From Miscanthus floridulus (Eukaryota > Streptophyta > Magnoliopsida > Poales > Poaceae), in NCBI RefSeq assembly GCF_019320115.1, contig NC_089588.1, positions 116,098,123-116,162,122 on the forward strand: 64,000 bases of DNA, written 5' to 3'. Position 1 is the first letter of the stretch. Each line of letters begins with the position of its first letter. The position numbers were made by a program, and so were the translations under genes. This document shows, one piece after another, positions 25,249 through 36,817 of the stretch. The notes beneath the pieces are model-generated. The model worked only from the letters and a program-made list of their open reading frames with translations, did not search any database and had not been told where the DNA came from.

Positions 25249-28200
25249 GGAAGTCAAATCTCACATATAGTTACAAATGAAGGAAATATCAAAAGACAAT
25301 GCTTAAATACATAACGTACTTAGTTGAAAAGATATAACCTTAGATAGCAAACAGCGGAATGACAACTCCGATCTTTAGGCGAAGACTCCAAATTCACACG
25401 GATAACTGACTGGTTGATCAGAAGCCTAACTCCTCCAGACTCTAGCAATCTGGTACCCATCCAGGATTTTTATCCAAGAATTGGAAAGAATAAAGCAAGC
25501 GTAAGCAAGCATAAGCACATGTCGTACTCAGCAATATAACATGAGGTTATGAAGCTCAAAAGGCTGACATTGGTTTACTGCGATTAGCTTTTAGTGAGTC
25601 ATCTTTTAACCATTGAGTAGCAATAAGTTCAGCAATAGCCCCCAAATAACCACATAATCATGTAAACAAGAATAATGTATAGCAAAAACAATAATCTTAA
25701 GTGAGCATTTTTATCATCAGTATCATCAATGTTCATCATCTATTGAGTAAGGAGTCAAAGGCCGCTCATGACCATGAGCACGGCTGATATACCAGTTTTA
25801 CACTCTGCAGAGGTTGTACAACTTTACCCATGAGTCGTGATTTACCCTTTCGCCCGAGGTGGCCAACCTCTTGATCCACTTCCAAGGAAGGTCAGCAGGG
25901 TTCACTATAAAGTCTTTCAAAGATTCATCTAACAAGTTAGGGCCGCTAGGTTTTGGTGGCAAGTAGATGTAGGAACCCCACTTTCGAATGGCACAATACC
26001 TTCACGGCTATACTCATAGGAATAGAGGTTGTTTTATACCCATCTCATCAAGCCCCTTTTGCGCCATAAAGGTAACCTCTAACAAGCTAGAAAAGGTCCT
26101 CATACTTGACTAAAGCCAGAGCCATGTAGCCCTCATGGTTGTACTGTAAGTCCCGGATGATCACTTATAAATAAGTCCTTAGGGAGGAAAACTGGAGCAC
26201 TATAAAAACCCAATGCTCTAGCCCTCTTGATTCCATGTTGCTAAAAAACAACTTTTAAATGTTTATTGCATATACCATTAGTCAAGTTACAAGATCATGG
26301 TTATTTATCATGAGCACTAGCATAATACTACCCAATGCAAATCACCCATGGTGTAAGGTACAAGATATCAAGTAGCTAGGATATCCTTAGTGGCAACAAG
26401 GTAGACACATGCAATATGAATTAAGTGATATTAAAGTGAATAGGTAACAAGGTAGATCCTATACTATACTTGCCTTAAACTTAGATCCTTCTTCTGTTGA
26501 TTCGTAACCTCCAAAGAATTGCTTCTTGATCATCACGTAAAACTCACCGACTGGACATGATCACAAAAGCACCACACAAGCATCCGAACAAACATACACA
26601 GCTATATTAGAATAGTACACCAATCATAAGGTAAAAATGTTTTAAAGATGTTCTACATGTCGCTACGAACACACAGATGTGAAAAGCACGCTAATCAGAG
26701 CTATGGTGAATAAGATACAACTACCGATAAATTTGCTTTAAAAAGAAACTATAAGCTTTATTTATTTTAATGATTATATAAAACATATATAAGATATTTT
26801 AGAGAAGTACCTAAATTGTACTAAGCCAAATTAGATTTGTATTAGGAAACCAACATAAGATTAATCTTATTTTGTTTACAAAAGACAGAGGTGGAAACCC
26901 TAAGTTACTTTTAATTGAAAAAGTAACTATATATAGATTAATCAAATTATTATTTTATTAAAAAGCTTTGAACATGTTAAACAATGCCACTAACACGTAG
27001 ATTACGTTGCTACCAGCTAACACAACTTAAACGGGTCAAAACGGAGTTAAAACGGAGAACATATGGCCTAACGAAGGTAGTGGCAAATTTGTAAATAGAT
27101 GGAACTTAATTTTTGAATTTCAAATAAATAAAATCCAATTTGAAACCGGCCAAGGACTGTGGATACTATTTTGAAGAAAGACATGGACTCTTGAGACTAA
27201 AAGCAAGGATGGCGGGTTCTATAATTAAAGATCTGAGGGGGTTTTTAGCAAAAGTGCCAAGGCAAAGAGGTACGGGCTGATCTGAGCCGCTGGATTGAGA
27301 CTAGACGGCCAAGATTATAAAGAGGGAGAGAGAGAGAGTGAATACCAGCCGGAGGGGAAAGTCAGCGCGGCGGCTGCCATCGCCGACGACAAGAAAAGCT
27401 CGTTGGAGTTCAGCGAATCAGTGATTCCGGCGGCTGTTGGCTATACGGATGGCACAGGGAGATAGAGGAGGGAATGGCGGACTCGGCTATGGGTTCGGAG
27501 ATGGCAGCGAGCAAGCAGGGGCGAGCTGAGGCTCGAGGAGGCGGCTCGGTTCTTCGGCAAAACGGTGACGGCGGCGCTGCGGCAGAATAGAGCGAGCTAA
27601 GGCACCTGGAGGCCTTCTTACCTCATATCGAAGAACGGGGAGTGGCTTGGGGCGGCGGCGAAGCTGCGAGACGACGAGATGAGCTTGGTGGCGGTAAGCT
27701 TGGGTTGCAGCTGCTGCGACTAACTCAAGGTGAGACGGAGCTTGCTCTAGGGTTTGGGGGAGGCGGTGCGGTGCAGGCCTCAGTATTTAAGGGGGCGATG
27801 GTCGTGGAACACACGCTAATCCGAGGAGACAGGGGCGTGGCAGACTCCAAAACGGAGCAGAGTCTGGAGCGAGGACAAGAGGTAGGAGACACGACTGACA
27901 AGGTAGGCTCACCTATCGGGCGTCAGCTAGAGAGAGAAGGAAGGCAACGCGGCGTCCACACGCGGTGTCTGCTGGGCCACTTGGTTGAGCCTGCCAGCGG
28001 GGAGAGAGGGAGAGTGAGCTGCAGAGGTTGCTGGCCCACGTGGGAGCGGCAAGGGAGTGGAGAGCTGGCCGGACTGAGCTGGGCCGAGAGAGAGAGAGAG
28101 GCAGGGGCCGGCTTGACTAGAAGAGAAGAGAGGAGGGTTTTCTTTATTTCTTTTCCTTTTCTATTTTCTTTTCTTATTCCAAAACCAAATTCAAATATGA

Positions 28201-28580
28201 AACAAATTGAATTCCAATATTATTTCAAATATACTTTGGATTCAAAAATAGGATAAGAACTCTTCGTAGGTTCTCAAAAATAAACTTTACAAATTTTTTT
28301 AAACTCTTTTATTTTCCAATTCTCTTTTTCTTTTCTTTTGTTTCAAAGCACTTTTCAAACTCATTTCAAAAGCATTTGAATTTATTTTGAATTTTTGTCA
28401 AAACACACAATATAATAAATCCAATGCAGAGGCATGAATGCACCAAAAATGTTTCTAAACCTTATGATGAATATTAATATAATGAAAAATTTTCTTCTTT
28501 ATATTTTATGTGCACAAATATTCAAAATTAAAGGATTTTAACTATTTTCAAAATTGAAATTTTTAGGGTGTTACAAGTCA

Positions 28581-28660
28581 CATGCAGCATACCGTCGTTG
28601 CCGACGGTGATTGGCCAAAACAGGATAGGGGTTGAGAAGAAGGGAATTGAAGTTACCGGC
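28581..28660 (-). pseudogene. Copia element 1, protease-end fragment
   Basis: The minus-strand frame reads ILFWPITVGNDGMLHVT up to the TSD. It joins DSEASTAIATNRSPLFLNN on the far side of the solo LTR at 19069. The VGNDGMLHVT string resembles the region after the copia protease. The right boundary with the host-gene remnant is not sharp (28640-28700). Confidence 0.6.
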
Positions 28661-29842
28661 GTGGAACCGTCCGAGGAAAGTTTGTGTACAGGCACCACGG
28701 CGTGAAGTTGGGCAAGCTCTCCAGCATCTTCCACTTGGCGTTGGGGTCCTCGTCGTTGGCGCTACCGGTCCACGTCGGCGTGGAGTACTAGTAGCGGCTG
28801 TGCGTGATGCGGTGGAACTCCTGGATGTCCTTCTTTTTGGCCATGTCCGTGGTGTCACGGAGGTGGACGGAGAAGATGTCGCCGTAGGGCCTGACCGAGT
28901 GCGTGAAGTGCGGCAAGGTGATGGGGTCAGCGGAGACCGCGGCGAGGTCGGCGGTGAAGACGATGCTCGCCATGTCCGGGCTGAGCACGGGGTGGTTCAC
29001 GTGCCCGGCGATGGTGCGTGCGCTGTGGATCACCCGCACGGGCACAGGCATGGCCCTTCTTGATGTCTTTCGCGTTCACCAGGTACACGGCGAAGTAGCC
29101 TGGGTACTTGCCCTTGACAACGTCTGCCTCTGGCCTGCCGGAGGCGGAGAAGACGATCCAGTCGCAGCCCTCCCTGGCGACCAGCTGCAGTGGGTGTCGG
29201 TCCACGCCCCGTCGGTGAGCGGCACCACGCCGGCGGCCTCTCCCTTCTCTGCGTCTATGATGTAGAGGTTCTTGTGCTGCCTCTCCCCTCCCGGCACCCT
29301 GTTCCTGATGGACCGGAACACGAGCTTGGTGCCCTCGGCGTTGGGGACGGGAAGGCGTAGTTTTACACCTCGTCGGTGAGCGGGAAGGTCTCCAGGCTCT
29401 CGTAGTCCTCCCTGGACACGTTGGGTTTCCTCATGATCTGCACCGGCTTGTCGATGGAGAAGGCCGGCCCTTCGCAGACATAGAGCTTGTCCAGGTCGTC
29501 GTTCTGGTTCCACGACGTGGAGAAGACGCTCTTGGACGTCCTCACCTTGTACACCACGCGGAGGCCGCCTCTACTGTCGGCGAGCCACACGGCCTTGAAT
29601 TCGTTGTCCACGAAGGCTAGCTTCTTGCCGTTCTTGGAGACGGACGGGAACACGCCGGTCACCCTAAAGAGCCCCACGTCCGCGTGCGACTCCGGGGGCT
29701 GCACCTTGTCGAATCTCCACTGGATGCTCGTCGTACTCCTTTGGACCTTGAGTAGCTTGTCGGTTCAGCAGCGGTGGTAGCCGACGCGTCTTCCTCCGTC
29801 GAGCACGAAGGGATTGTAGTGGTCTCCTTCAGGCCTCGTCTT

Positions 29843-30155
29843 TGTCACGTTCCGGATCAGAACGAGACGGATAACTGGAATTGAAGAGAATTCGGTGTAG
29901 AGATTAGCAGGGAATTTGGGGCAGAAGCAAGAACAGCAGTGGGGCAGTTGAGACGAACAACAGGTTCAGAGTTTCAGTTTGGGATTCAGTTAATCGATGA
30001 TCGCAAACACTCAGTTACATGGGCTTATATACATGCCCTGCCACCGCCTTTCCTAGGCCCAACTAATCAAGGCCCAAAGTGCCAACTAAACCATACTGTC
30101 TTCCATCGCAGGCCCACCAGCCACTTGTCGCGCCATCCCTGCCTATTGTCGGACA
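29843..30155 (-). mobile_element. Solo LTR in the TolB-like pseudogene
   Basis: In minus orientation it starts TGTCCGACAATAGGC and ends CGGAACGTGACA, 313 bp. GTATATAAGCCC near 30028-30040 is a good promoter TATA motif. The flanks AAGAT and AAGAC form a near-perfect 5-bp TSD. The coding frame of the propeller gene can be followed across it. The size and TATA position suggest a copia LTR. Confidence 0.7.
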
Positions 30156-30168
30156 ATCTTGAGGCTTA

Positions 30169-31482
30169 CACTTCCAGAACACTCAGCAAACGGCACTCAG
30201 CGTACACAGAGTCGACAAATATTTCTTTGCCGAGTGTTTTTTGTCGAGCACTCGGCAAAGATTTTACCGAGTGCTAAAACTGACACTCGGCAAAGACTTA
30301 TCGAAAAATATAAAAAAAAACCACCGCCGCCGCCGCCACCACGCCCACCGCCACCACCACACTGCCGCCGCCGCCACGGGTAAAAAAACACAGCGGGAAG
30401 AGGAGGGAACTTTGAGCTCGACGTTGATCACGCGGCAGAGCAGCTTGGAGGGTAGATCGTAGAGGCGCATCTGGTTCACGGCGACTTGGTTCATGGACGC
30501 CTCCACCTGAGAGCCCCCAGCACCCAAAATCAGCGCCCAGAGCAGGGGAGCAAGCTAAAGCTCCAGGGGAGCAGAGCAAGAGCAGGGGAGGAGGAGGAGA
30601 TGTACCTGCTCGATGTGCCCCTGGGGGAAGTAGAAGACGAGGTCGCCAATGCGGGGGACGGTGACGAGCGGGCCGGCGCAGGCGCACCAGAGCTCTGGGT
30701 ACAACGGATCCCCTGCGGGAACAGAGCGAAGGACCATCAGCATGAGCCCCCACGGGGAGGAGACGACTAACACGAACAGATAGAGAGAGAGAGAGAGAAG
30801 GCAGCGGGCCACCGGAGCTGACTGGATCTAGCGCCGGGAGAGGGAGGGAGGGGGCGGCGCGGGGAGAGGGAGGGGAGGGGGCGGCAGCAGCGGGAGAGGG
30901 AGGGGGCTCCGGCGGGAGACGGAGGGAGGGAAGGGGCCGGCGGTGCCGGGAGAGGGAGAGAGGCGAGGGGCGGCGGCGCCGGGAGAGGGAGGGGAGGCCA
31001 GTGGGTGGGAGGGGGTGGCGGCCGGGCGAGTTTATAAGGTTGCGAGTTTTCCGAGTGTAGGATCGGAACACTCGGCAAAGCCACATCTTTGCCGAGTGCC
31101 AGACTGGGGGCACTCGGCAAACCCTTTTTTTATTTTCCTTCTTTTCCTTCTTTTCCATAACGTGTGCCGGACAAAAAAAATGAAATTATTTGTCGAGTGC
31201 TAAATAATTACACTCGCCAAACATATTTCTTTACCGAGTGCCAGACAATTACAATCGGCAAACATATTTCTTTGCCGAGTGCCTAGTTTTGCTGAGTGTT
31301 TTTTTTCTAGTTTACTAAGTGTCGAACTTTGCCGAGTGTTTTTTTTCCTCGTTTGTCGAGTGTAATTATTTTGCCAAGTGTTTTTTTTACAACACTCGGC
31401 AAAGAGTTTGTTTGTCGAGTGTCCGATTAATTGCACTCGGCAAACCCTATTGCACTTGGCTTACCTTCTGTTTCCGGTAGTG
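30169..31482 (-). mobile_element. Small CACTA element carrying ARF exons
   Basis: The right terminus is CACTACCGGAAACAGAAGG (complement, ending 31482), the left CACTTCCAGAACACTCAGC at 30169. Both ends have the same TTTGCCGAGTGC subterminal motif as the large CACTA elements (30230-30300, 31045-31445). The 0.7-kb middle has no transposase. It holds GC- and GA-rich DNA with two spliced exons of an auxin response factor gene. The unit interrupts the TolB-like coding sequence. No clean 3-bp TSD was found (GAG against TAA on the minus strand), so one end may be altered. Confidence 0.85.
30413..30712 (-). pseudogene. Captured auxin response factor exons
   Basis: Exon A (30712-30606) follows a CCCGCAG acceptor and encodes [18 protein letters not shown] through [13 protein letters not shown], ending at a GTACAT donor. 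Exon B (30506 to about 30413) follows CTCTCAG and continues in phase with VEASMNQVAVNQMRLYDLPS and CRVINVELK. This is the segment just before the B3 DNA-binding domain of class-B (ARF1/2-like) auxin response factors. The usual ELWHACAG reads ELWCACAG. The B3 domain and everything after are absent, so the fragment cannot be a working transcription factor. It could give a chimeric transcript or small RNAs. Confidence 0.9.
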
Positions 31483-32093
31483 CTCGTCTTCTTTGCCAGC
31501 TTGGTCCTGACAGTCTTCTGGGTGATGGTCACCGGCGGCTGCCCCGGCGACGCCGTGTCAAAGATCTCGATGTGCCTGTACTACGTCACCACGCGCTCCA
31601 CCTTCATTACTACCTGCTTGGATTTCTCGCGGATGATCGCCACGGCTACCTTGGTCTCGCTGGTGGCCGCAGGAGTCATGGCATCGATGCCTTCCGGCGT
31701 CACACGTTCCTCCTTGCCTGCGGCGATGTCGTACCTGAAGACGCCCCACCTGGCGGTGTTGGAGGGCGGCGTGGTTTCGAAGCCTCGGTGGAAGAAGATG
31801 ACATTGTCGCTGCCCTCCCCCATGTCAGCCAGCCGCCGTCCTTGATTGGCACCCTAAGGCCCCGGCCACCCTGCGGTCGCCGGTCCACGTTCATGATCAC
31901 AATGTTCGTCTTGAGGTTCTCGATCTCACCATTCCACCTGTCCTGCTGGAAGTTGGCCACCGCCACCATCTTCCCCCATGGCGACACCGCCGGGCTCAGA
32001 TCATACGGGCCCGGCGGCGTCAGGCGCTCAGTCTTGCCGCCGACGAAGTTGGTTTTGTACACCACCGGCTCCTTGGTGGATACGTACACTAGG

Positions 32094-32385
32094 TGTTGGA
32101 GTTGTTCCAAATTCACTCCAGGATATAGGCCGGGCTTCTGACGGAGCGAAGCGGAGGCCCGTCGCCGGAGGCTTGGGCCTACACCCTTGCTAGGGTTTCG
32201 TGGAGACTCAATTCTCTTGTAAGCCGCCATAGACGTGTAACCCAAAACTCTTGAGATAGTGAGATTGTTGCTGGCTGGTGCTCGTGGTTTTTCCCCTTCA
32301 CATCGGAGGGGTTTTCCACGTTAAATCGTGTGTCTCCTCTGTGGTTTGATTCTTTACTTCATATTCCTATACGTCGTTCATAACA
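32094..32385 (+). repeat. 5' LTR of copia element 2
   Basis: 292 bp. Compared with the 3' LTR it has 43 extra bases after GCCGGGCTT, including CGGAGCGAAGCGGAGGCCCG. The rest is nearly identical, with a few substitutions. Confidence 0.93.
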
Positions 32386-32419
32386 AGTGGTACCGGAGCT
32401 TTGGTTGCTGTTAGGGTTC

Positions 32420-35400
32420 ATGACGACATCGATGAAGTTCGATCTTCCGCTGCTGAACTACGACACGCGGTTCTCGCTATGGCAAGTCAAGATGAGGGGG
32501 ATTCTGGCGCAGACTCATGACTATGATGAGGCACTGGATAGTTTCAGAAAGAGGAAGGCCGAGTGGACTCCAGAAGAGATCCGCAAGGATCAGAAGGCGC
32601 TCGCCCTAATTCAGTTGCATCTTCATAATGATATTTTGCAGGAGTGTCTGAAAGAGAAAACTGCTGCAGAACTATGGCTGAAACTGGAATCGATCTGTAT
32701 GTCCAAGGATCTAACCAGTAAGATGCAAATGAAGATGAAGCTGTTCACCCTGAAGATGAAGGAGGAGGATTCAGTGATCAGCCACATCGCTGAATTCAAG
32801 AAGATCGTCGCCGACCTAGTGTCGATGGAGGTGAAGTATGATGATGAGGACTTAGGTCTTTTACTGCTATGTTCTTTGCCAAATTCATATGTAAATTTTC
32901 GTGACACCATACTTTTGAGCCGTGATGAACTAACCCTAAAGGAAGTTTATGAGGCTCTCCAGTCTAGGGAGAAGATGAGAGGCATGGTGCAGAATGACAG
33001 GACGTTGTCCTCCAAGGGCGATGCTTTGCATGTGAGAGGCAGAACTGAAAACAGATCCTCCAATGATGGCAATGATGGTAGAAAGAACTACGAAAGGAGA
33101 GGTCGTTCAAAGTCCAAGCCGCATGGTAATAAAAAGTTCTGTGTTTATTGCAAGCTGGCAAATCATAATGTTGAGGATTGCAGAAAAGTACAGAATAAGG
33201 AGAAGGGGAAAAACAAGTCGGCTGGTAAGGTCTCTGTTGCTGCTGCTGCATCTGATGATGATTCTGGAGATTGTCTGGTAGTATTTGCTGGTTGTGTTGC
33301 TGGTCATGATGAATGGATTCTCGATTCTGCATGTTCATTTCATATTTGCACTAACAGAAATTGGTTTAGCTCGTATAAGCCTGTGCAGAAAGGGGATGTT
33401 GTGCGGATGGGAGATGATAACCCGTGTGATATTGTGGGAATTGGATCAGTTCAGATCAAGACTGATGATGGCATGACACGCACGCTGAAAAACGTCAGGT
33501 ATATACCAGGGATGTCCAGAAATCTTATCTCATTGAGCACGCTTGATGCAGAAGGTTACAGATATTCCGGTTCAGATGGCGTTCTGAAGGTATCAAAAGG
33601 TTCTCTTGTTTGCTTGAAAGGTGATCTTAATTCTGCAAAGTTATATGTCCTTAGAGGGTGTACTTTACCTGGTTCTGATTCCACTGTTGCTGCTGTTACT
33701 AATGATGAACCTAGTAAAACTAACCTTTGGCATATGCATTTGGGACATATGAGTCACCATGGTATGGCAGAATTGATGAAGAGAAACCTGCTGGATGGCT
33801 GCACTTCGAGTAAAATAAAGTTTTGTGAGCATTGTATTTTCGGGAAGCATAAAAGGGTACATTTCAATACTTCTGTTCACACCACTAAAGGTACTCTTGA
33901 TTATGTTCATGCTGATTTATGGGGTCCTTCCCGTAAGTCCTCATTTGGTGATGCTCGTTACATGCTTACAATTATTGATGATTACTCTAGAAGGGTTTGG
34001 CCTTATTTTCTGAAATAGAAAGATGATACTTTTGCTGCTTTTAAGGACTGAAAAGTAATGATAGAAAGGCAGACTGAAAGGAAGGTAAAATTGCTTCGTA
34101 CTGATAATGGTGGAGAATTTTGTTCGCGTGAATTTAATGATTATTGCAGATCGGAAGGCATTGTTAGGCATCACACCATACCCCATACTCCACAACAGAA
34201 TGGTGTGGCCGAACGCATGAACAGAACCATCATGTCCAAGGCCCGTTGCATGCTGTCTAATGCTAGGATGAGCAAGCATTTTTGGGCTGAAGCTGCTAAT
34301 ACTGCCTGTTACTTGATAAACAGGTCGCCTTCTATTCCACTAAATAAAAGAACTCCCATTGAGGTATGGTCTGGTACGCCTGCTGATTATTCACAGTTGA
34401 AAGTGTTTGGATGCACTGCTTATGCTCATGTTGATAATGGAAAATTAGAGCCTAGAGCTGTTAAGTGTCTTTTCCTTGGTTATAGTTCGGGAGTCAAAGG
34501 CTATAAATTGTGGAATCCTGAAACAGGAAAGACTTTTATGAGCAGGAGTGTTGTTTTCAATGAATCTGTGATGTTTACTGACAGTTTGCCCTCAGATCAT
34601 GTTCCAGAAAAAGAGCTACAGCGTATGCGCATGTAGGTGGAGTATGTTGATGATGATACAGGTGTGCAGGTGGAGCCTATTGATGAGCATGGTGACCATG
34701 ATAATGATGTTGCTGAGGATGATGCTGATGATGATGTTCAGCAAACTCCTCCTATTTTGCAGTTAGAGGAGGATTTACCTATTGCTCAACGCAAGTCAAA
34801 AAGGACAATTGCACCTCCTAAGCGTCTTATTGAAGAGTGTAATTTGTCTTACTATGCTTTGAGTTGTGCTGAACAGGTGGAGAATGTTCATGAGCCAGCA
34901 ACCTATAAAGAAGCTATTCATTGTGGTGATACTGAGAATTGGATTTCTGCTATGCATGAGGAGATGCAGTCTCTTGAGAAGACAGTACATGGGAGATTGT
35001 ACCTTTGCCTAAGAATAAGAAGACCATCAGCTGCAAATGGATCTTCAAGAGAAAGGAGGGTTTATCTCCAAGCGAGCCTCCAAAGTATAAGGCAAGGTTA
35101 GTTGCTAGAGGCTACAGTCAAATTCCAGGTGTTGACTACAATGATGTGTTCTCTCCAGTGGTAAAACACAGTTCAATTCGTACTTTCCTTAGTATTGTTG
35201 CTTCACATGATCTTGAGCTTGAGCAGTTAGATGTGAAGACTGCGTTTTTGCATGGAGAGCTTGAGGAGGACATATACATGGACCAACCAGAAGGGTTCAT
35301 AGTGCCTGGCAAGGAAAAATATGTGTGCAAGTTGAAGAGATCCTTGTATGGTTTGAAACAGTCCCCTCGTCAGTGGAACAAGAGGTTTGATTCATTTATG

Positions 35401-36447
35401 TTAGCACACAGTTTTAAAAGATCTAAGTATGATAGCTGTGTTTACATTAAGCATGTTAATAGATCACCTATATATTTGCTGTTATATGTTGATGATATGC
35501 TGATTGCTGCCAAGAGTAAGATTGAAATCACTAAGTTAAAGAAGCTATTGAGTAGTGGTTTTGATATGAAAGATCTTGGTAGTGCTAAGAAAATTCTTGG
35601 TATGGAAATTAGTAGAGACAGAAAATCTAGTTTGCTATTTCTTAGTCAACAAAATTATATCAAGAAAGTTCTTCAGCGTTTCAACATGCAAAATGCTAAG
35701 GCTGTTAGTACCCCTATTGCACCTCACTTTAAGTTGTCAGCTGCTCAATGTCCTAGTACAGATGCAGAGATTGAATACATGTCAAGGGTTCCTTATTCTA
35801 GTGCTGTTGGGTCTTTGATGTATGCCATGGTTTGCTCTCGTCCAGATTTGTCATATGCTATGAGTCTTGTTAGTAGATATATGTCTAATCCTGGCAAAGA
35901 ACATTGCAGGGCATTTCAGTGGATTTTCAGGTACCTCAGAGGCACAGCAGATTCCTGTTTAAAGTTTGGAAGAACTGATAAGGGTCTTATTGGCTATGTG
36001 GATTCTGATTATGCTGCTGATCTGGACAGGCGAAGATCACTTACAGGTTATGTATTTACTATTGGCAGTTGTGCTGTGAGTTGGAGGGCTACTTTACAGT
36101 CAGTTGTTGCTTTGTCTACTACTGAAGCAGAATATATGGCTATTTGTGAAGCGTGCAAAGAATTAATTTGGCTGAAAGGTTTGTACGCTGAGCTTTGTGG
36201 AGTTGAATCTTGCATAAGTTTGCACTGTGACAGTCAAAGTGCAATTTACCTCACTAAAGATCAGATGTTCCATGAGAGAACTAAGCACATAGATATCAAG
36301 TATCATTTTGTGCGTGATGTGATTGAAGAAGGTAAGCTGAAGGTATGCAAGATTAGTACTCATGATAATCCTGCTGATATGATGACAAAGCCTGTTCCTG
36401 TTGCTAAGTTTGAGCTATGCTCAAGCTTAGTTGGTTTAATTGGATAG
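32420..36447 (+). pseudogene. Copia gag-pol polyprotein, element 2 (four lesions)
   Basis: The frame starts MTTSMKFDLPLLNY. Gag has the UBN2-type region and a CCHC zinc knuckle (CVYCKLANHNVEDC, about 33139-33180). The protease motif is WILDSACSFHIC (33314). An HHCC integrase finger (HMHLGHMSHHGM...CEHC) precedes the integrase core (TDNGGEF; PHTPQQNGVAERMNR). Reverse transcriptase has [10 protein letters not shown] (35480) and [15 protein letters not shown]. RNase H ends the frame ([20 protein letters not shown]), stop at 36445. Lesions: TAG at 34016, TGA at 34049, TAG at 34634, and a one-base loss near 34981 that shifts pol. Each is a point event, so loss of function is recent. Such proteins form virus-like particles and integrate new copies when intact. 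Confidence 0.93.
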
Positions 36448-36548
36448 TCCAAGAGACTATTGTTGGCACCAGTGGTTTTCTATCTTTATTATGTTCAGGA
36501 TGAAGGGTTGATTTATGATACAAGATGAATTTGTCTCAAGGTGGAGTT

Positions 36549-36797
36549 TGTTGGAGTTGTTCCAAATTCACTCCAGGATATAGGCCGGGCTTACACCCTT
36601 ACTAGGGTTTCGTGGAGACTCAATTCTCTTGTAAGCCGCCATAGACGTGTAACCCAAAACTCTTGAGATAGTGAGATTGTTGCTGGCTGGTGCCCGTGGT
36701 TTTTCCCCTTCACATTGGAGGGGTTTTCCACGTTAAATCGTGTGTCTCCTCTGTGGTTTGATTCTTTACTTCATATTCCTATACGTCGTTCATAACA
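36549..36797 (+). repeat. 3' LTR of copia element 2
   Basis: 249 bp, same ends as the 5' LTR but lacking its 43-bp insertion. Confidence 0.93.
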
Positions 36798-36817
36798 CTA
36801 GGGAAGCCCCTGCGACC

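Larger units (their letters stand above)
19070..28575 (-). mobile_element. Long solo LTR (TGTAACACCC type), split by CACTA element 1
   Basis: Left edge 19070 TGTAGCACCTGG, right edge 28575 GGGTGTTACA: in minus orientation TGTAACACCC...GGTGCTACA. Both sides carry AGTCA (19065-19069 and 28576-28580), a perfect 5-bp TSD. Without the CACTA element the unit is about 3.4 kb, with no open frame of interest and no internal pol region, hence a solo LTR. The long LTR starting TGTAACACCC fits grass Ty3/gypsy elements of the Tekay/RIRE3 kind (inference). The 25252-28575 part is AT-rich at its right end, with a GA-rich and GC-rich block at 27300-28140. A 204-codon frame there (27642-28256) is low complexity and was not called a gene. 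Confidence 0.85.
14760..28660 (-). mobile_element. Ty1/copia element 1, truncated and nested into (whole span)
   Basis: Minus-strand copia coding pieces lie at 14957-17184, 18302-19069 and about 28581-28660, in protease-to-RNase H order right to left. They are separated by a TRIM insertion (17185-18296, TSD ATTCA) and a solo LTR with an inner CACTA (19070-28575, TSD AGTCA). Removing these insertions rejoins the pol frame. At the left a probable LTR remnant follows (about 14800-14950: TATAAATATT and a CTCGGTATAAAT promoter-like stretch). The 5' part (gag, left LTR in element orientation) is missing, and the element abuts the TolB-like pseudogene near 28660. Many stops and frameshifts make it dead. 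Confidence 0.85.
32094..36797 (+). mobile_element. Full-length Ty1/copia element 2 (TSD CTAGG)
   Basis: 5' LTR 32094-32385, 3' LTR 36549-36797, both TGTTGGAGTTG...TTCATAACA. CTAGG flanks both sides (32089-32093, 36798-36802). A primer site AGTGGTACCGGAGC follows the 5' LTR (tRNA-Met-like) and a purine tract AAGGTGGAG precedes the 3' LTR. Between them one gag-pol frame (32420-36447) has few lesions. The element is 4.7 kb and inserted in an exon or exon border of the TolB-like gene. It is the least decayed retroelement in the window. Confidence 0.95.

Noticed and set aside
27642..28256. 204-codon open frame on the plus strand
   Set aside because: Gly/Arg/Glu-rich with no domain, inside the solo LTR (19070-28575). 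GC-rich LTR sequence produces long open frames by chance.
30298..31158. 286-codon open frame on the minus strand
   Set aside because: Mostly Pro/Ser/Arg low complexity from a GA-rich leader and CACTA repeats. Only its overlap with the ARF exons is meaningful, and those are read in another frame.
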